DNA of 64,000 nt, taken from the NCBI RefSeq assembly GCF_004664715.2, contig NC_051063.1, positions 143,185,319-143,249,318 on the forward strand, written 5' to 3'. This document shows, in pieces, positions 43,561-57,925 of this stretch. The position numbers and the translations under genes are program-made. Source of the DNA: Peromyscus leucopus (taxonomy: Eukaryota > Chordata > Mammalia > Rodentia > Cricetidae). The notes under the pieces are model-generated. The model worked only from the letters and a program-made list of their open reading frames with translations. It did not search any database and was not told where the DNA came from. The first letter of the stretch is position 1. Each line of letters begins with the position of its first letter.

Positions 43561-44541
43561 GGCTTATCTCCCGACTCTGAACTTTTCTTTCTCCTCCTTA
43601 CCAGTGATGGTAGGGGAAGGTATTTTGGGGCAGCATGCACTGGATTTGATGCTACAGCTGAACTCTCCTTGAATAGCCCTACCAAGCATGCCCCCAGGGC
43701 ATGGCCATTGCCCTTTTAGTCAGTTTTCTTTCTCCCAACTGCTTAACACTTCCCTCCGAGAAGTCCTACTGGTTATTACTTACCACCATGGTTTCTGGGT
43801 AGCTTTTCCCCAAAGCAGCTGTCGTCACCACCATGTATCCATCCTGGATCCACTCCCTATCCCTGGGAGATGTGGCCAAAACTCCCCAAAGCTCAGTTTC
43901 TGCCCTGCTACCTCAGCAAAAGCTTATCCACCTTTAACTAGGCATCAAAAATGAGGCTCCTAGACTTTGCAACATCTAAAGGCACATGCCAGGCTACATG
44001 CTTTGTGCTCAGTTGGAAACTGAAGCTACCCAGGCACTGCCCCAGCAGGGCAGAAGAATGTATGTGGAATGAGCTGAAGCCCCCTACAGTCTACCCCTCC
44101 TCCCTCGTTCATCCAACATTCCCTCCCACACTTGTGCATCTGCAGTTTAATATTAATCTCATATTAATCTTACTTCTGCAGTTTCCCCGTTTTCCATGTT
44201 TAGTTTTCTCCCTCTGGTTGCGATCTGTGCTCACTGACATTTGTCTTTCTAGACATTAAAGAATTTTTTTCTTGTTCTTGCTTCTCTGTCTCTCCATATC
44301 TTTCTTTCTTCTTTGTTAAGACAGGATCCAAGTGGCTGCCTCTTCCATTGGTCGTGTCTTACATCGTTTAGCAAGCAGGGAGGTCTGTGGCCCAAAGGAG
44401 CCAAAAAGGCAGTAAAGGAGTGGAAGGGATGACATGGACCTCTCTCAACACCCAAAGGTACACAAGCAAAGTGCCCAGCCCTGTGAACCATCTCACCTCT
44501 GCTATCCTGCTTTTGCTACTCTTTCCTCGTTGTAAAAGCAT

Positions 44542-44565
44542 CCCCCCACCCCCACCCCCACCCCT
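44542..44565. repeat. (CCCCCA)n tract
   Basis: C-rich hexamer repeat, four or so units; its complement has four G5 runs. Confidence 0.9.
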
Positions 44566-44785
44566 GTCAATGATTGCCAGCTGCAAAGAGAATGACATCC
44601 AGCTCTTTTTCACCATCTTCCCCCAAGGGCTTTCTCTTCTCTGACTGAGAACATCTAGGCATGACCCACCCGCTTCTGGAGATTTCTTTTTATTTATAAA
44701 TTCCCCTAGGATGATTTCCTTAAAGAACACCCTGCCTGCCTTCCCTTCTCAACAGTGATTTTCTGAATCAGGAGAGAAAAGAAAC

Positions 44786-44821
44786 AAAAAAAAAAAAAAA
44801 AAAAAAAAACACACACACACA
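44786..44821. repeat. A26 followed by (CA)5
   Basis: Long pure A run directly followed by a short CA run. No SINE body is recognisable upstream. Confidence 0.95.
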
Positions 44822-45444
44822 AATAACAGAAAACCCCCACACCTCAGTTGAGTTTTGATCCTTCCCACCCCCAGAAGTCTGGCATAGAAGATAGCTGAAT
44901 ACATGTTTGCCCCATAAAGTGTTTGTCATCAATGCTCTTAGACAACCTTCTGAAATGCTTTTTCATGGTGATAAGACAGAGGAAGGCAGCTAACAAATGG
45001 AAGGATGGCTAAAAAGAACTAAAGAACAGGGAAACACATGTGCACGCTGAGTGTGTATCTTAAAGTTGAAGCAAACCTTCTTTCAAACTGCCGTGGCTGC
45101 AGGAAAACTCTGTCTTCACCGTGAAGAACCTGACAAAGGAATGGCGTCTGTAATAAATGGATCAAGGCCAGCCCCAGATCTCAGTCTAAGTTTGAAAACT
45201 TTGGCCCAGATTTTCAGTATCCTAAACTGTAATGGCACCATTTTTCAAGCTGCACAGGACTTCTTATGGTCCCCTCTCTCCTGTTCACATCCTGATATTA
45301 GGAAATCAGGAAGGGGCTACAGTGGATTCCACCAACATTTCTTTTAGTATAGTTCCCTAGACTTGTCTTGAAACAGGTGATCATTCTGATGTGAAAATGT
45401 TTTATTGCAGGCCCTAGATGGCAAAGCAAACACTTCAATAAGCT

Positions 45445-45459
45445 TTTTTTTTTTTTTTA
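45445..45459. repeat. Poly-T tract
   Basis: Run of about 14 T. Confidence 0.85.
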
Positions 45460-45559
45460 ATTGTCATTGTATCAAGAATAAAATTGAGAGAAGTATTTGC
45501 TCCCCCCTCCCCCACCATTAGGCCTGCATCTCAGGACCAGCAGAAACTTGGGGCTGGGA

Positions 45560-45587
45560 CATCACAACAGTCCCATCACAACAGTCC
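45560..45587. repeat. Perfect 14-bp tandem duplication
   Basis: CATCACAACAGTCC occurs twice head to tail without change. Confidence 0.97.
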
Positions 45588-48500
45588 AAAGGCCAGGAAC
45601 TACAGAGGGTGGCACACTGCTGCCTCATTGAACCAAGGTGAGTACACCACTAACAGCTCCTCTTGCCTTCCAGTAGGATGGAGAGGCATTGATTGACATA
45701 TGGACCTTAGGTAGTGTCCCAGCATATTTCAGCAAGAGTCAACACTTAAAGTAGAAGAGGTAAAGTAACCAGGGAGTTTTTAGTGTCCTAAGCTGTCTAA
45801 CACTCATCCAAACACGTTTTTCCCCTTGTTGCTTCCATGTATCTCAGGAGTTTACAAGGACAGTGTGTGGGATGGGACATGTGGTGATTGGAGGCTGTGT
45901 GCTTCCAGCTTTTCACAATAATGTTTTGTCCTTGCCACCAGAGGCCAGAATCCTTTTCCCATTTCTCCCCATTTCTTCAAAGGCTACCCACCTTTGCCTT
46001 TACTTTGCATCCCCGCTTCCCTGCTTCATGCTCAGGGCTTTTCTCTGCCCCTGTATCTTCATGCTGAAAGTTGACATGTGAAGCAAAGGTTGGATGTGTT
46101 ACTGATGCTGTACTTAGGAGGACACAGCACTGTGGACGGAAACCCAGTTTCTGCCCTGGGACCCTTTCTCAGTCTCCTCAGGTCCCTAAAGATACAGACT
46201 TGCACTTTTGCTTTCTGTTCATCATTTCTGACAGACAGCACCCCACCCCCATATGTCTAATTCTTTTGTAATTGTGTCAATATAGCTTATTCATTTCTTC
46301 ATTCCTGTGTGTCTATTCCTGTAGTTGCTTCTCTCTGTATTTACAAGATTCTTATACATTATAGCTCAATCATTTATACCCTGCCTTTCATCAGAAGGTT
46401 GCAACATAGAGATGGCTAAGGCGATCTAGAAAAGGAAGCTAAAACTGTATGCCATGTGACTAGTTCCAGGATATCTCCCAGAGAAACAGCTTATGGGCTG
46501 AGAGAGTAGGAAATATCCCTACACCTTACAAGTGCCATTCTGCCCCTCTCATCTCTTCTAAGCATGCCTATTTCTTAGTTGATCTTCTCTTAGCAGGTGG
46601 AGACCCTCTATTGAATAGATATGCTCATGAAATCCCAGCTCCCAACATTCTTCAAGCCTGGCTCCCACTAGGATCTATGACAACACGGCTTTCTTCCCCA
46701 CGTATGGTTCCCATTGTTGGAACCACATCCAGGAAGCTGGGTTTAACATTTCAAGAAGTACCTCACCAAGAGCTCCTTACACCCAATCCCAGCCATTTAG
46801 GGTTTGGGAATATTCAGACATCTTTTTCCATTTGCAACCCAAAAGAGACTGATTCTCTAGGTTGACTTGCAAGCTCCACCTCTAACATCTTACATGTCAT
46901 GGAAGAGATTTTTTTTTCTGAATTAAACACTTGTAGAGGAAAAGACACTGTCATTATAAAGCATCTGACTCATCTTGAGTTTCCAGAGATGTGTTTTTAA
47001 AGACATTAAAATACTCGAGTCCAAAGTCTTTAGTGCATACAAGTGGCAAAGTGTTCTACAACAGTGGCAGGGGCAGAAGTGATTTTAGAAAATACTCATG
47101 AGGCAAAAACATGGGTAAGTATTAGGAGAGAAGGCAGGAGCATAAGTCTGTGAGTTAGAGAAGGGATGGCTTTAGTTTGTCAGGTAAGGCATGGCTTTGG
47201 TGTGTCTGAGTATTTGCAACTGAGGAATCCCAGTAGATACCAAGAAACTGGGAGTCAGTGACTTGTTCCCTGATTGTTCCTTCCCAAGCAGGTATGAAAA
47301 CTGCAGATGAAGACAAATTCACGAGCCTTTAGCTAAGAGAAAGAAAAGGATGCCTTAGATCTTCAGGTTTAATAAATGTGTGTGGAAAAGAACAGAGTCC
47401 ACAAATGCTCCCTTCAAAATAGGCATGCTCATTTGCAGGGCATATTCACATTAGTGCAAAAGGCAGGGTTCCCAGAAGACCATGCCTAGTCAGGGTATGG
47501 TCCATGGGTGGTGCCCTAGGGCTGAGTGGGAGTGAAGTCTTCTTGCACAAGAGCCAGGTCAAAGAAGTAATCCAGGAAATTTTGGGAATTGTCAAATCCA
47601 AGGGCTGCGGAGACAAGGAGTGACCCTCAGTACAGGGAGGACATGGAAAAGGAAGACTGCTAGTCAAGGCCATCAGACAAAGCAATCCACAAAACAACCT
47701 AGCTTTATCTTGCCTCTTAAAAAGGAGCTTTGCAAATATATCATGCAATTATCTCCTCCCTGAGAACAATGGGATTAAACCCTAACTGTGTCTACAAAGG
47801 CATCCCTATTCATACTTTGGGGCACACAGCTTCTCCTTCTTGCCGATTAGATTTGTGTCCCTTCCAGGCATCAAGGAAACTCAAGTTCAGCCCTAATCAC
47901 TATGGTTATTAGTGGGTACAGCGGTATCCAGACTTAACTCCATTCCTTTTGGGAATGCCTGTTTTGAAGGGAGAATGTATGGGTCTTTGTCAAAATCATC
48001 AATCTCAATGCCCAATATGGGAGATGACATTGTCGAAAACAAAAATAAAGATGCTCAAGGGCCAATTCATAGAAAGGAAGCCCACAGCTGATTCAAAGCA
48101 CTAGTAGAACGTCTATAGTTTTGCCCTGTAACCCCGGTCCCAACACCCCCTCCCGTGTTGGCTCCATCTCCCCCTTTTTCCCTCTCACTTCCCTCATCCT
48201 ACATTGCATCTTGTGAGCAAACCCTTGTCCTTGCCTTTGACGAAATATCCTATTCCTCTTCTTTTTCTCTTGAGCAGTCTTGCCAAAATTCATTCCACAT
48301 GGACACTTCCTCCCCTTCAGAAATATTTCTAGGGGTGTAGAAGAACCCTGTAGGTGTCCCTTGAGATGGGCCCTGGGCTTTTCCCTGCCCCTGCCCTACT
48401 GTACCTTCCCTGCCCTAGCTTTCCTCTTCCTATAGGGCTCTCTGCTTTGCTTCTCCTCTTTTAGAATATCCCTCTTTTTCTGTAAGCCCCCTTTCTATTT

Positions 48501-50754
48501 TTTTCATCATGCTACAGGATGGACATCCTTTCTCTGTGTTGATCTGTTTTTGAAAACAAATGTAAAATAATGTCTGTAAGCACACAAAATGAGGTAAAGA
48601 CGGGGCCGTGGGCATATACAGGAGTACACACACACCTTTGTGTTCCTGGACCATTTATATGATGAAGTTCATTCCTTCTTGGATGCCTCAAGCATCAAGT
48701 CAAAAAAGACAGTCTCTAGGGACTTCATCCCTATTCATCAATTCCCATCCTTTGGTTTTCTAGTCTTCAGTTGGATATAACAAAGAATTGCACAGGACAT
48801 TTGAAAAACTCCTCGTCTATGGAATGCAAGTCTTTTTCCTGGGCTTGTCTGTCTATCAGTGGATTGTCTCTAGTAATGACTTGCAATGGAAGGATGTTCT
48901 AGATCTATGGTCAGCTCGAAGGGTCTGGAATTCAGCTCTGTTCTTTGCTCTAGGCTTAGGAGATCATACCTGACTTTGTATTTGGTCATGTGATATATAT
49001 TCTTGACAGTCTTGCATGCCCACTCTCAGACCGCGGGCCCACTGAAGACAGGCTGTTCTCAGAAATCAAAGACCTGAATCCTCTTCCTTTAACATAAAAA
49101 TTGATGAGATATAAGGTTTCATAGGGAACATAACAGCTAAAGTTATTTGGCTTTCCATATCCCTAGCAAAGGAGAAAAACTCTTAGAATGAGGGTAATGA
49201 GCAATCCTAGGCCCAAGAGCCTGGATGCATGAATTCATACACCTTGTTTACCAAATTGTGACATTTGTAAATTTTCTGCTTCCTAAACTCCAGCTAACAA
49301 CTTGGCTCAGCACTTTGGGCTTGGCCTGCTTCCACCTCTGCCCCCCAGAAGACCTTCCTTGGTTCTTTGCGTCTCAAGGCTGCCTAATTGTCAGGAATTA
49401 GGAAAATGAGAAGCTTCCTGGGTAGAGCTTAACAGAAGTCAAGGAATCTCTTGATTCTGTGTAAGACTGCAAATTGTTGCCCTGGTTGGCTGTGCGGGCA
49501 TCTTTTCCTGCTTTAAGGTATGTCTGCTGATAAGCCATTCTATGCAAAGAAGCCTATCCAATCTCCATTACACTTCTGTTTCTGAGAGGCAGAGGGTTCC
49601 TGTACTGTACGTATAGAGCTACACAGCTTAGGAGTTTGCGGCGTAGCTTAAGGCTCTTTTGGAAGAGAGCCAGTCTGTAGGGTGAAGGACTGAAATGAAG
49701 TCAAGAGGACTTCCAGAAGAGCCTGGGACTGCCACACCATTATATGAAGGCAGTTCAGAGCTAGGATTCAGGGCGCTGGGCCTCTATATTCAGAGTAGTA
49801 GTTCCTGAGAGAAGAAACTGTAGCTGGGCCCCCCAAGATCAAGGCCATCCCCTATAGGCTCTACCTGTGCGTCCTTTTGCATAGTTCCTTCACAAAGAAC
49901 CCCTAAAAATGGGTCAACATTCATCTTCCAAGCCAGGTGCTTGGCACAGGGGCTGGCTTAGAAAAGGGTCACCTTTCCAGGCCCAGCCAGGCCTGTGCTC
50001 TTGAGTTTGGTTTCCTTCTTTTCAGCTTTAGTTCATCTGGGCCCTGCCCTCCACCTACTTGGCTCGAAGGTAAAGACCACTGGGAACCAAGGTGATGGGT
50101 CTCTATGTAGAAGGCATGTGCCTTCTTGTGTGTGGACAAGACAGAATCTTGCTGATCCCATCCTGAGAGATTTCCTTTTCTTTCCTCTGAAAATTCCTCA
50201 TTTCCTAGATTCTATCTCTTTCAACCGTGAGAATCAGAAGGATTTGATAATTGTCCTGGTGAGCCACCAGGCTGGAGCACATCCTAGTTCCCATTTTAGT
50301 ATCTCTCTTCGTCTCACCTCTGTGAGGCCAGGGTTCCCTGCTGCTGACTTTTGTGCACCTACCTTTGGTAGGATCTTCTCCCATTTTTCTGTGCTTGTTT
50401 CCACTCTCAATCTTGTTTTCTATGTCTCTCAATCTCTGCTTGCAGATGGAACCATGGGATTTCATTGACTTTCTAGTATCCCCAGGTCTCTGGGCTTTTG
50501 AGGCAATTGGAGTTACCTTCTGTGATCTACACCATAAACCTGGCAAGATGGCAGTGACCTGGAAAGGGGATGGGGCACAAAGCCTACTTCACCCCTTGCC
50601 ATCCTCTAAGCTAAAGGACAACCTTCCTGCCCTCCTCTCTTAGTTATAGCTTTTCTTAAACATTGAAAAAGAAGAACAAGAAGAGTTGTATTAAAATATA
50701 CAAGACTTAAACTTATCACTTAGTCCTGGGCTCCATTTCTCATCTTGTGGAAAT

Positions 50755-51010
50755 GGCATCTTAGTGATTCTCCGACATCACTCCCCTCTTCATACTACTT
50801 TTAGTGATTCCCCCTTGGGGCTCCCCACTGATTATCAACTCAAACATCACTGTCTTCTTGGACCCGGCCATGGCCCCCTGCATTTCCAGATATATTCCCA
50901 GCCCCCACAAATACTTGACATGCTCCCCGACACGCACACAAGGATTTGGGGCCACTCACTTCTCCTACTTTTCAGAGTCCTGAGCTGTTCTCGGGACTCT
51001 AGTTCTTATC
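50755..51010 (+). repeat. Possible L2 relic
   Basis: ATCACTCCCCTCTTCATACT, GGGGCTCCCCACTGATTATC, GGACCCGGCCATGGCCCC and ACTTGACATGCTCC follow the order of an L2 segment (ATGTCACTCCCCTGCTTAAAAC ... GGCTCCCCATTGCC ... GATCTGGCCCCTGC). Diverged; moderate confidence. Confidence 0.4.
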
Positions 51011-54000
51011 CCGTGTGAGACTATATGGTACTGTTTCAGAACCCCTCCTTTATTTGAGGTCTCCAGAATTTTAGAATATACTCCACAATGGACTGGCAAC
51101 AGGTATTTTTCCTGATTCCTCAAAATACTAGAAAGTCAAGGGAAATTATGCTAACTTCAACGTTCAAATTAGCAATCCCCTTTTTAAGACAGGAGAACTT
51201 GATTGACAGAAGCTCACTTCCCTTCTTTCTACCTCACAGACATATCCTAACTGGTTTTTCACTGTCATTCTTCGTTAGTGGTTTTCGTTCTGAAGGAGGT
51301 GCAGAGTAGGAGATATCCTGTGGGATCTCGATGGCTAAGGTCTACCCAAAGTCTCTAGAGAATATCTGGAAGGAACCCCACTCCCTCAATCAAGACCTGG
51401 GGTGAAAAACTGAGGGGCACACTCAGTCTGGCATCCAGTTCAGGATCATAGCTGCTTGGTGAAAAATTCGTCAGTGGAGAAACACATGCAGTGGGGCTGT
51501 CGTGTGGTGAGCAAACAGAAGTGAGAGTGGGGAGGGTGGGGAGTGTTTGTACCACATGCTCAGTTAGGACACGTGGGTCCAGTCTTGGAAAGTCTCTTAG
51601 GGTTAGAGTGACCAGGCCTAGTTGGATCCTCTCCCCAAACAATAGAGAAACAGTGAAGACCTGAAAGTGGCCCCATCTCCTACAGCTCAAATAGTCAAAG
51701 CAGCTGATCCAGAGAAAGCCACCTTGGGAATGTGGCTGAAGAGAAATCCTGAGAAGGCCCCTGGCCCCCACATGTTACTCCCTTCTTAAGCTGAATTGTT
51801 TTTTTGTTTTCCATCTTCAAAGTGCTCAAACCATGTCTGAAAAACCTTGTTCCCAGCCTCATCTCTCACAGAGAAAAGCTTGGAGTTCCCACAGCTCTGC
51901 TTTCTTCATAAGACCGCATCGTAAGTAGAGCACTCTGGCAAGAGGAGCTGGGAAGCCTTATTGTCTTTGAAGGTCTCATGGTCCTGAAACAGCCTGCTTC
52001 CCCCTTCACTGAGGTGGGGAAGGAGACAAATGGACAAACAGCATTATGTGGTAATGGCACTGACTCTTGGCAGGGACCTTTTAGGGTCTCCCAGTCACTT
52101 AGTGCATACACGCTAAATGTGTATTCCATGTAGTTTCTGGGCCTAGAAACTGGGCAGAATTCCTGGAGCCTTCCCTTGAGTAAGGCCTGCCCCTTTTCCA
52201 AACTGGCTCTCCAGTTTGAGCCTCCCCAGAAATGAGCTTCTCAAGGCTGCCTGAGCTTAAAACAGAAGAGATTGGGAATCTTCCAGAAGGTGAGGGATCC
52301 AGGAAGCTGTCTTCTTCCCAGGCCCTCACCCTGGAATGGCAGCCTTTGGTCCTTGATCTGGGATACTCGTTATAGTCCTCTCAATGAAGAAAAGGTCTGA
52401 AAGAATGTAGTTAAGAGTAGATATCTATGATGCTGCTTCTTTTTGAAACCATGTAAAGATATCAGTATGCTTTTCAGATTTGCTGTCACCTGCTTGTCCA
52501 TGGAAAGCTTCTTTTATTATGGGAAGAGACTTCCAAATAAGCCCAGGAAGGACACCTGGCCAGAGCCTGGTGGAGGGACAGAGTCTCTGAAAAGCTGTTC
52601 TCTAATTTTCTGTGTCTACCAGCCCAGAACAAAAGGTCTCAGTAGGTTCCAGCATTGGGGACAGCCTTTGCCCCATGGAAAACTTGCAGCCCAGGCCTAG
52701 GGCTTCCTGCTTTTCAATTCAGGTGCATTGCCCTCCAAGCCAGGCATGTCCTGGCATCAGGATCAGAAGGTGAAGACAGGGCGCACCAGCTTGCAACAGA
52801 AAAAGCTCTCTTGCAAGACGCACAGGGTCTGGTCTGGCCCACTTGGCTGTGCAACTTGTACCCAAAGCTCCCTCCTCACTGAGAGGGCTCTGACTGCCCC
52901 AACCTCCATTTACTTTGGGCCCAGGCAGGCCTATGAAGCTCCCCTTCATTCTGTACTTCTTTGTCCTAACATCATTGTGACTCAGGTTCCCCTAGGGACA
53001 CTTTCCCCTCCTGTCTCCTCTTTTGTACGCATTGGTGAGTCTCACCAGTTCCTTTCTCCCATTTTGCTGACCTCTTTGCTTCCTGTTGCAGATGCAATCC
53101 TTGGAGCATTTATGCTTTCTTTTTCTTGAATGGTCTCTCTTCAAAGTCTGAGTCCTATGGGTATTTGTAATCCATCGGATTACCCTGTGTTTGGGCTTGT
53201 TTCTCAGCAGTGGTGGGGGCAGGCAAGTCAGCAGGGAAGGAGCAGGCCCTAAGCCCCGCCCAGCTCAGATGCCACTATCCTTCTTTCCCTAGATCCTGCT
53301 TGTGATTTTGAAGGTGCACCATCTTGGTGACACTCCAACTTCACCCTTTCTTTCCAGACCCTTAGCTGAGGTCTCAAAGACCTCTTACTGACCATCAACT
53401 AAGAGGTCACCAACCTTTTGGGATCAGGGCCCCACCCTTTGCCCTCCCATTAGGAGTACCAAGGAGGCAGCTTTCAGGGACAGCCCCACCTCCTGTGAAC
53501 ACAGACACCTCCAAGTCTGATTCCTTGACACCTTCCTTGGCTCCTTCACCCAGTCTGTACTGGTCTCCAGAAGTCTCCGACTCTTGTCTGTGATAAGCTC
53601 TGGTGACCCCTACGTAGCCCTTACAGATTTGCAGTCTCCATTATCTGGAAGAATTCTGATGGCTGCCTTGTGGGCCACTGTCCTTGGGTACAAAGACTCT
53701 GAGTAGTTTCCTTTTGCTCAACACATGCTGCTCAAGGTCAGGACTCTGATATCGCAGAACAACTTGCTTTGTTGCCACCATACAGTCCCGAGTGGACAAA
53801 GAACTAGGTTTGCAATTTCCTGTTAGTGAAGCAGAGGGGACACGCAATACTTCCTGAGGGGGTCTGGTTCTCTCAGAAGTTGTAGTTATCTGTGTGGGTG
53901 GAAATGAAGGCGTCCATATATCTGAGCCATCACCCTGGATGTTCTGTTTCTCACCATGTCATTCTTCCCCTTCGCACTGCAGAGGGAATTGAAAGGAGGA

Positions 54001-57000
54001 CATTTGTCCTCTTCATCCTTCTGTCTCCACCATCCAGCAAAGCTCAACAGCTATTCAGAGAGTGGAAGCAGCAGAGAAATCAAAATGCAAACGAGAGTCA
54101 CCCTGAGCAGGACACTGCTGTCCATAAGATGCCTGACAGTTGGGTCTGTGGGGGAGTTGAATAGCTCATGTAGTTTTCTGAAGGGACCTCCCTACAAAAC
54201 CCCTTTATGCTAGATCTCCTTGACTGTCAACATACTTTACTAGCAACACCAGAATTAGATGCTTCAGAGGCTTTAAGAGAAGTCCTAGCCTAGATTCCTC
54301 TTGAGCAATCTCTCATCACTACACAATGTTGAGGTCTGGTCATTGTCATCCCTGAACTTCCCTAGGTGTCTAGTTTCAGTTTCCATTACAGCACATGACT
54401 TTTTTTTTGGGGGGGGGGGCGCAGTATACTGGACCTCTGAGGAAACAGGACAAAAAGGCAAGAGGGCAACTCCTGGGTAGTTTCCAATAATCAGACAAAG
54501 CAGCAGCTCTCAACTGGGGATTCTCCGACAGTGTGGGAGGAACCCGGAGGGAGGGCTCTGCCTTGCCTTTCCTCTCCCCTTCCTAGTTGCTGTTGTGTCT
54601 AGGCTCACAGTTTTAAGCCTTCCTCCTTCCCTGGGAGCCATTGCTGAGAGCCTGCTCACACATTTGTATCCCTTCCTGGGCTTCCTTGGAGGAAAAATGT
54701 CCCAGGTTGGAGTTTGACAGGTTCAAAAGGGCCCAGTCCCTGTTACCTCAGCTCAGCTCCATAACGGATGCTTAACTCTCCACCATTAGAGGGGCACTTG
54801 GGGGGACTGGGTTGACTGTCCAGAGGCTGTAATTTAGTTTGGAAGGATGCTGTCTTCACTCTTGCATCCCGGGTGGAGTGCTTCCTTTCCTTTGTTTTCA
54901 GCCCCGTGCTTGTGGGATGACTGGGGGACATCTCCAGGCTATACAAAATGGAAGGGCATTCAGACTTTCTGTCCTCCCCCTGTCCACTTAGCTGGTACCT
55001 TTTCCTTTCTGCTTGATCATCAGATACCCTGTGAACCTTGGCTCTTTTGGTCACATGCTGTCCACTGAAGCCTCTGAATTAAGCCTCTCCCATGTCTCCA
55101 CTACTCTGTCCATTCTCTCTCACCTACTCTAACCTGCTTCCCATCACTTCCTCTTCCATTAGCCTCTGCTTGGCCAAGGCTTCTGCCCCTTCAGGCTTTC
55201 TACTTTCTCTGATTTCCCTCATCACTTACAGTCACCCATGGCATTTTGCCTTAAGGTATTCTCTCATCTATGTGTTTATTTCATGAAAGTACATTTTCCT
55301 TCTGGGGAAACTGAGATACAGGCAGGTCACAGATAGTGGGGTAGATGGCAGGACATGATATCACAGAGAACACCCAGACATCCTTACTGCACACTGGTTT
55401 CTTTCCCATTCCTTCTGCTCTTCGGATTCCTCCTGCTACCTCTGTCCCCAAGAGTACTATGCTTATCTGTGGTGGTTACCTCACAGGTTATCTCACAGGT
55501 AGAACACAGTATTGGCACGATAACATGCCTCTCATCCCTGTCCACCTCTTTGCCAGCACATTTGGTTCTAAGAGAGCTTTATTGGTAACACTGTTTATAT
55601 TTGTAGAAACAGATTATTTCTTCTCAGGCAACTGTTGAGGGAATGTGTTTGTAGAAACTTCCAAATTATTCAGTGGTCTCTTCAAAGCCTTATTTCTTGT
55701 GAGGGAGTTGAAAACCATGAGGTTCTTTCCTCTGTGTCTCAGAGCTTGCTGCCTTCCTTCAGGATTACAAGATGGGAGTGAAACTAGGAAGCGGGGGAGG
55801 GGGGGCAACTGTCAGCACAGACTATGAGCCCCTCCCCCTCCCTGGACCAGTGGCAGTTGCTTCTGCTGGGGTTTCCAGGGCTGCCCAGCAGGGCTCCGGC
55901 CACATTCTGACTGTTGGCCTGTGTGGCACCTCTTCCTCCCATGTAGTTCTTAGGTGCATAATTTTGCAAAGAAAGGGGCTTCTGACTGAGCCACCTCAGA
56001 CCTCTTCATCAGTTCAGGGCTGCCACTTACATGCTTTTAATGGATTTTAATTTCTTCTGAACATTTGGGAAGAAAGGCATCAGGACCCACATAGTTTTAG
56101 AGTTCAGGGAACTGAGCCATTTTCTACCTCTACTTAGTAACTGGCCATTCCAGATACTGTCTTGCCCCAGATGTCCGATGTCCCTCACTTAAAGACTCCT
56201 TCACAGTAGGGAGGGCCAGCTGCTGTTATTAGTCTATCATTTCTCTGTGGCAAAGCCACTTTTGAAGCTATTCATTTCTCAATGTGAGTTGTCAGGCCCC
56301 TCTTCAGACCAATGGCTGGGGCAGGGAGTTGAGGGAAGTAGAAAGGACCAACAAAGGAGCATGCTTGATACATCTGAGAAGGCTGGGAGGGCTAGTGAAA
56401 GGATCTGGAAACACATCACTCTTCCCAAATGACCTTGCAACTTCCTCCAGCCTGAGATGCCACTTTTCTGGGACTGGAGTTGAGCTTTTCCTAAAGTGCA
56501 GATCCATTAAGGTAAAGTCATAAGCTTCTGGCTCTACCTAATAGGGCATCTGCAGCTATAGAGACATCTTGATACCTTTGTTCTCTTTTCTATAAGTCTC
56601 ATGCCAACAATTCCCAGGAGCCACGAGATGTCCCTGTAGTTGGAGGCCTTTCTGGGCCCCAGGAACACCTGGGAAGAAAAGGGGTGATGATTGATGGCAG
56701 GGCTACTTTAGATACCTAAAAGTCATCAGTTCCATTTCTTCCCTTCCTGCTCTATTTCCCAAACCTGAGGAGTTGGTTTCTTCCAAGAGTAAGAGGAGGG
56801 CAGAGGAGGCCACTTTATAGTGGATACTGTGTGACTTCCCTTCCTTATGCTCAAGCAATTCTCTCACATCCTTGTTTACACTGCCCTTACCTGAGGTGTG
56901 CCATAACCCCTCCTGTAATAAGTGTCAATCCGAGACACACGTGGCTGCCCACTGCCAAGTAGACACTCCCCTCCTCAGGTTTTGCCTTCAGGATTCTTGC

Positions 57001-57789
57001 TCTGGCCTTCCTAATTTAGACAGCCTCCCCTCTTGTTAGGAAACACGGAGAAGTGTCAAGTCAGCTTCCCTGAGTCAGGGTGTTTTGAGGGGTGTGTACA
57101 CAATGGCACAGACCATTCTCCAATTTGCTATGCCTTGACCAATCACCCCTTTACCAAAATGCATTCTGCACACAACCCCTTTTTTATGCTGATCCAAGTG
57201 AGCAAGGTCAGGAAGCATGGTTGAGCTTTTCATTCTCTTTTTTGGTCCCTCCAACGATGGATGGTTTCATCTGTCTGTCATTCTGCTTCTTCCTCTTTTG
57301 TTCCCAGAGAGGACAGGACAATGAAGAAGGCAGAAGAGTCAAATGAGAAGTCACCCTGTGACATCCCACAGGGCTCTTATCCAGTGACTCACATGGAAGC
57401 AGGAGAAACACCTCACGTCACCCATGTCACTTCTGCAGTGTTTCAGGAATTTAAGTTTCAAAATTCTCTCTTCCCAAATCTCTTCCATTTACCATCACAA
57501 AAAAAAAATAATGGCATAGGACACCAGTCTCTTACCCTACCCCCTGTACCCCCAAATACCTTGACACTCAGCTGTGAATATCAAGGAAGAATGCTGTGCA
57601 CGAGACCTTATCACTTGGTCCCCAAGGATTCAGGGTCACCATCACCACAGCCACCTCCTCCATTTCTGAGCTGCTCCCAGAGAGACCCTTTTTGTCCACT
57701 GCTGGGTGTGTGACACTAAAAGTGGAATATCATAGTCCTGTGTAGTGAAGGGCCACTCCCAAATGTTCACTTGGTTTTCTATGATTATC
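51011..57789. other. Unique sequence without SINEs
   Basis: About 6.8 kb with no confident repeat. Open frames up to 150 codons (57261-57713) and 138 codons (minus, 51355-51771) have no recognised domains. A GGTTA(C/T)CTCACA doublet is at 55474-55499, and a T9-G13 junction is at 54400-54420. GC content appears higher than in the 20-28 kb part, but there is no CpG island. Confidence 0.4.
54400..54420. repeat. T9-G12 homopolymer junction
   Basis: A run of T changes directly into a long run of G, then GCGC. Such junctions are mutation-prone, and the length may be affected by sequencing. Confidence 0.8.
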
Positions 57790-57925
57790 TCTTATCTTTT
57801 CCGTATCAACTTTTCTTGAGCTCCTGGAGGGCAAGACACTGTTTGTTAGGCATTTTTACATTCTATCCTGCTTGCTTACAGCTTGCCATGTAGGCTTAGC
57901 ATGCACTCTTTCAGAATAATAAAAT
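57790..57925 (+). repeat. Possible L2 3'-end relic
   Basis: CTTGAGCTCCTGGAGGGCAA then GACACTGTTTGTTAGGC, and later CTTAGCATGCACTC, fit the L2 end (TTGAGCTCCTTGAGGGCAAGGACTGTGTC ... CACAGTAGGCGCTC). AT-rich DNA follows. Confidence 0.5.

Larger units (their letters stand above)
43561..50754. other. Unique, pyrimidine-rich sequence without SINEs
   Basis: About 7 kb in which I recognise no SINE, LINE or LTR. It holds simple tracts (44542-44565, 44786-44821, 45445-45459) and a 14-bp tandem duplication (45560-45587). Open frames on both strands up to 157 codons (49995-50468) are rich in L, S, P and F because of the C/T bias, and none matches a known protein. Confidence 0.4.

Noticed and set aside
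49995..50468. 157-codon frame, + strand
   Set aside because: L/S/P/F-rich from C/T bias, overlapped by a 113-codon frame on the other strand, no recognisable motif or splice context.
57261..57713. 150-codon frame, + strand
   Set aside because: No domain or family resemblance; proline/serine-rich end comes from C-rich DNA.
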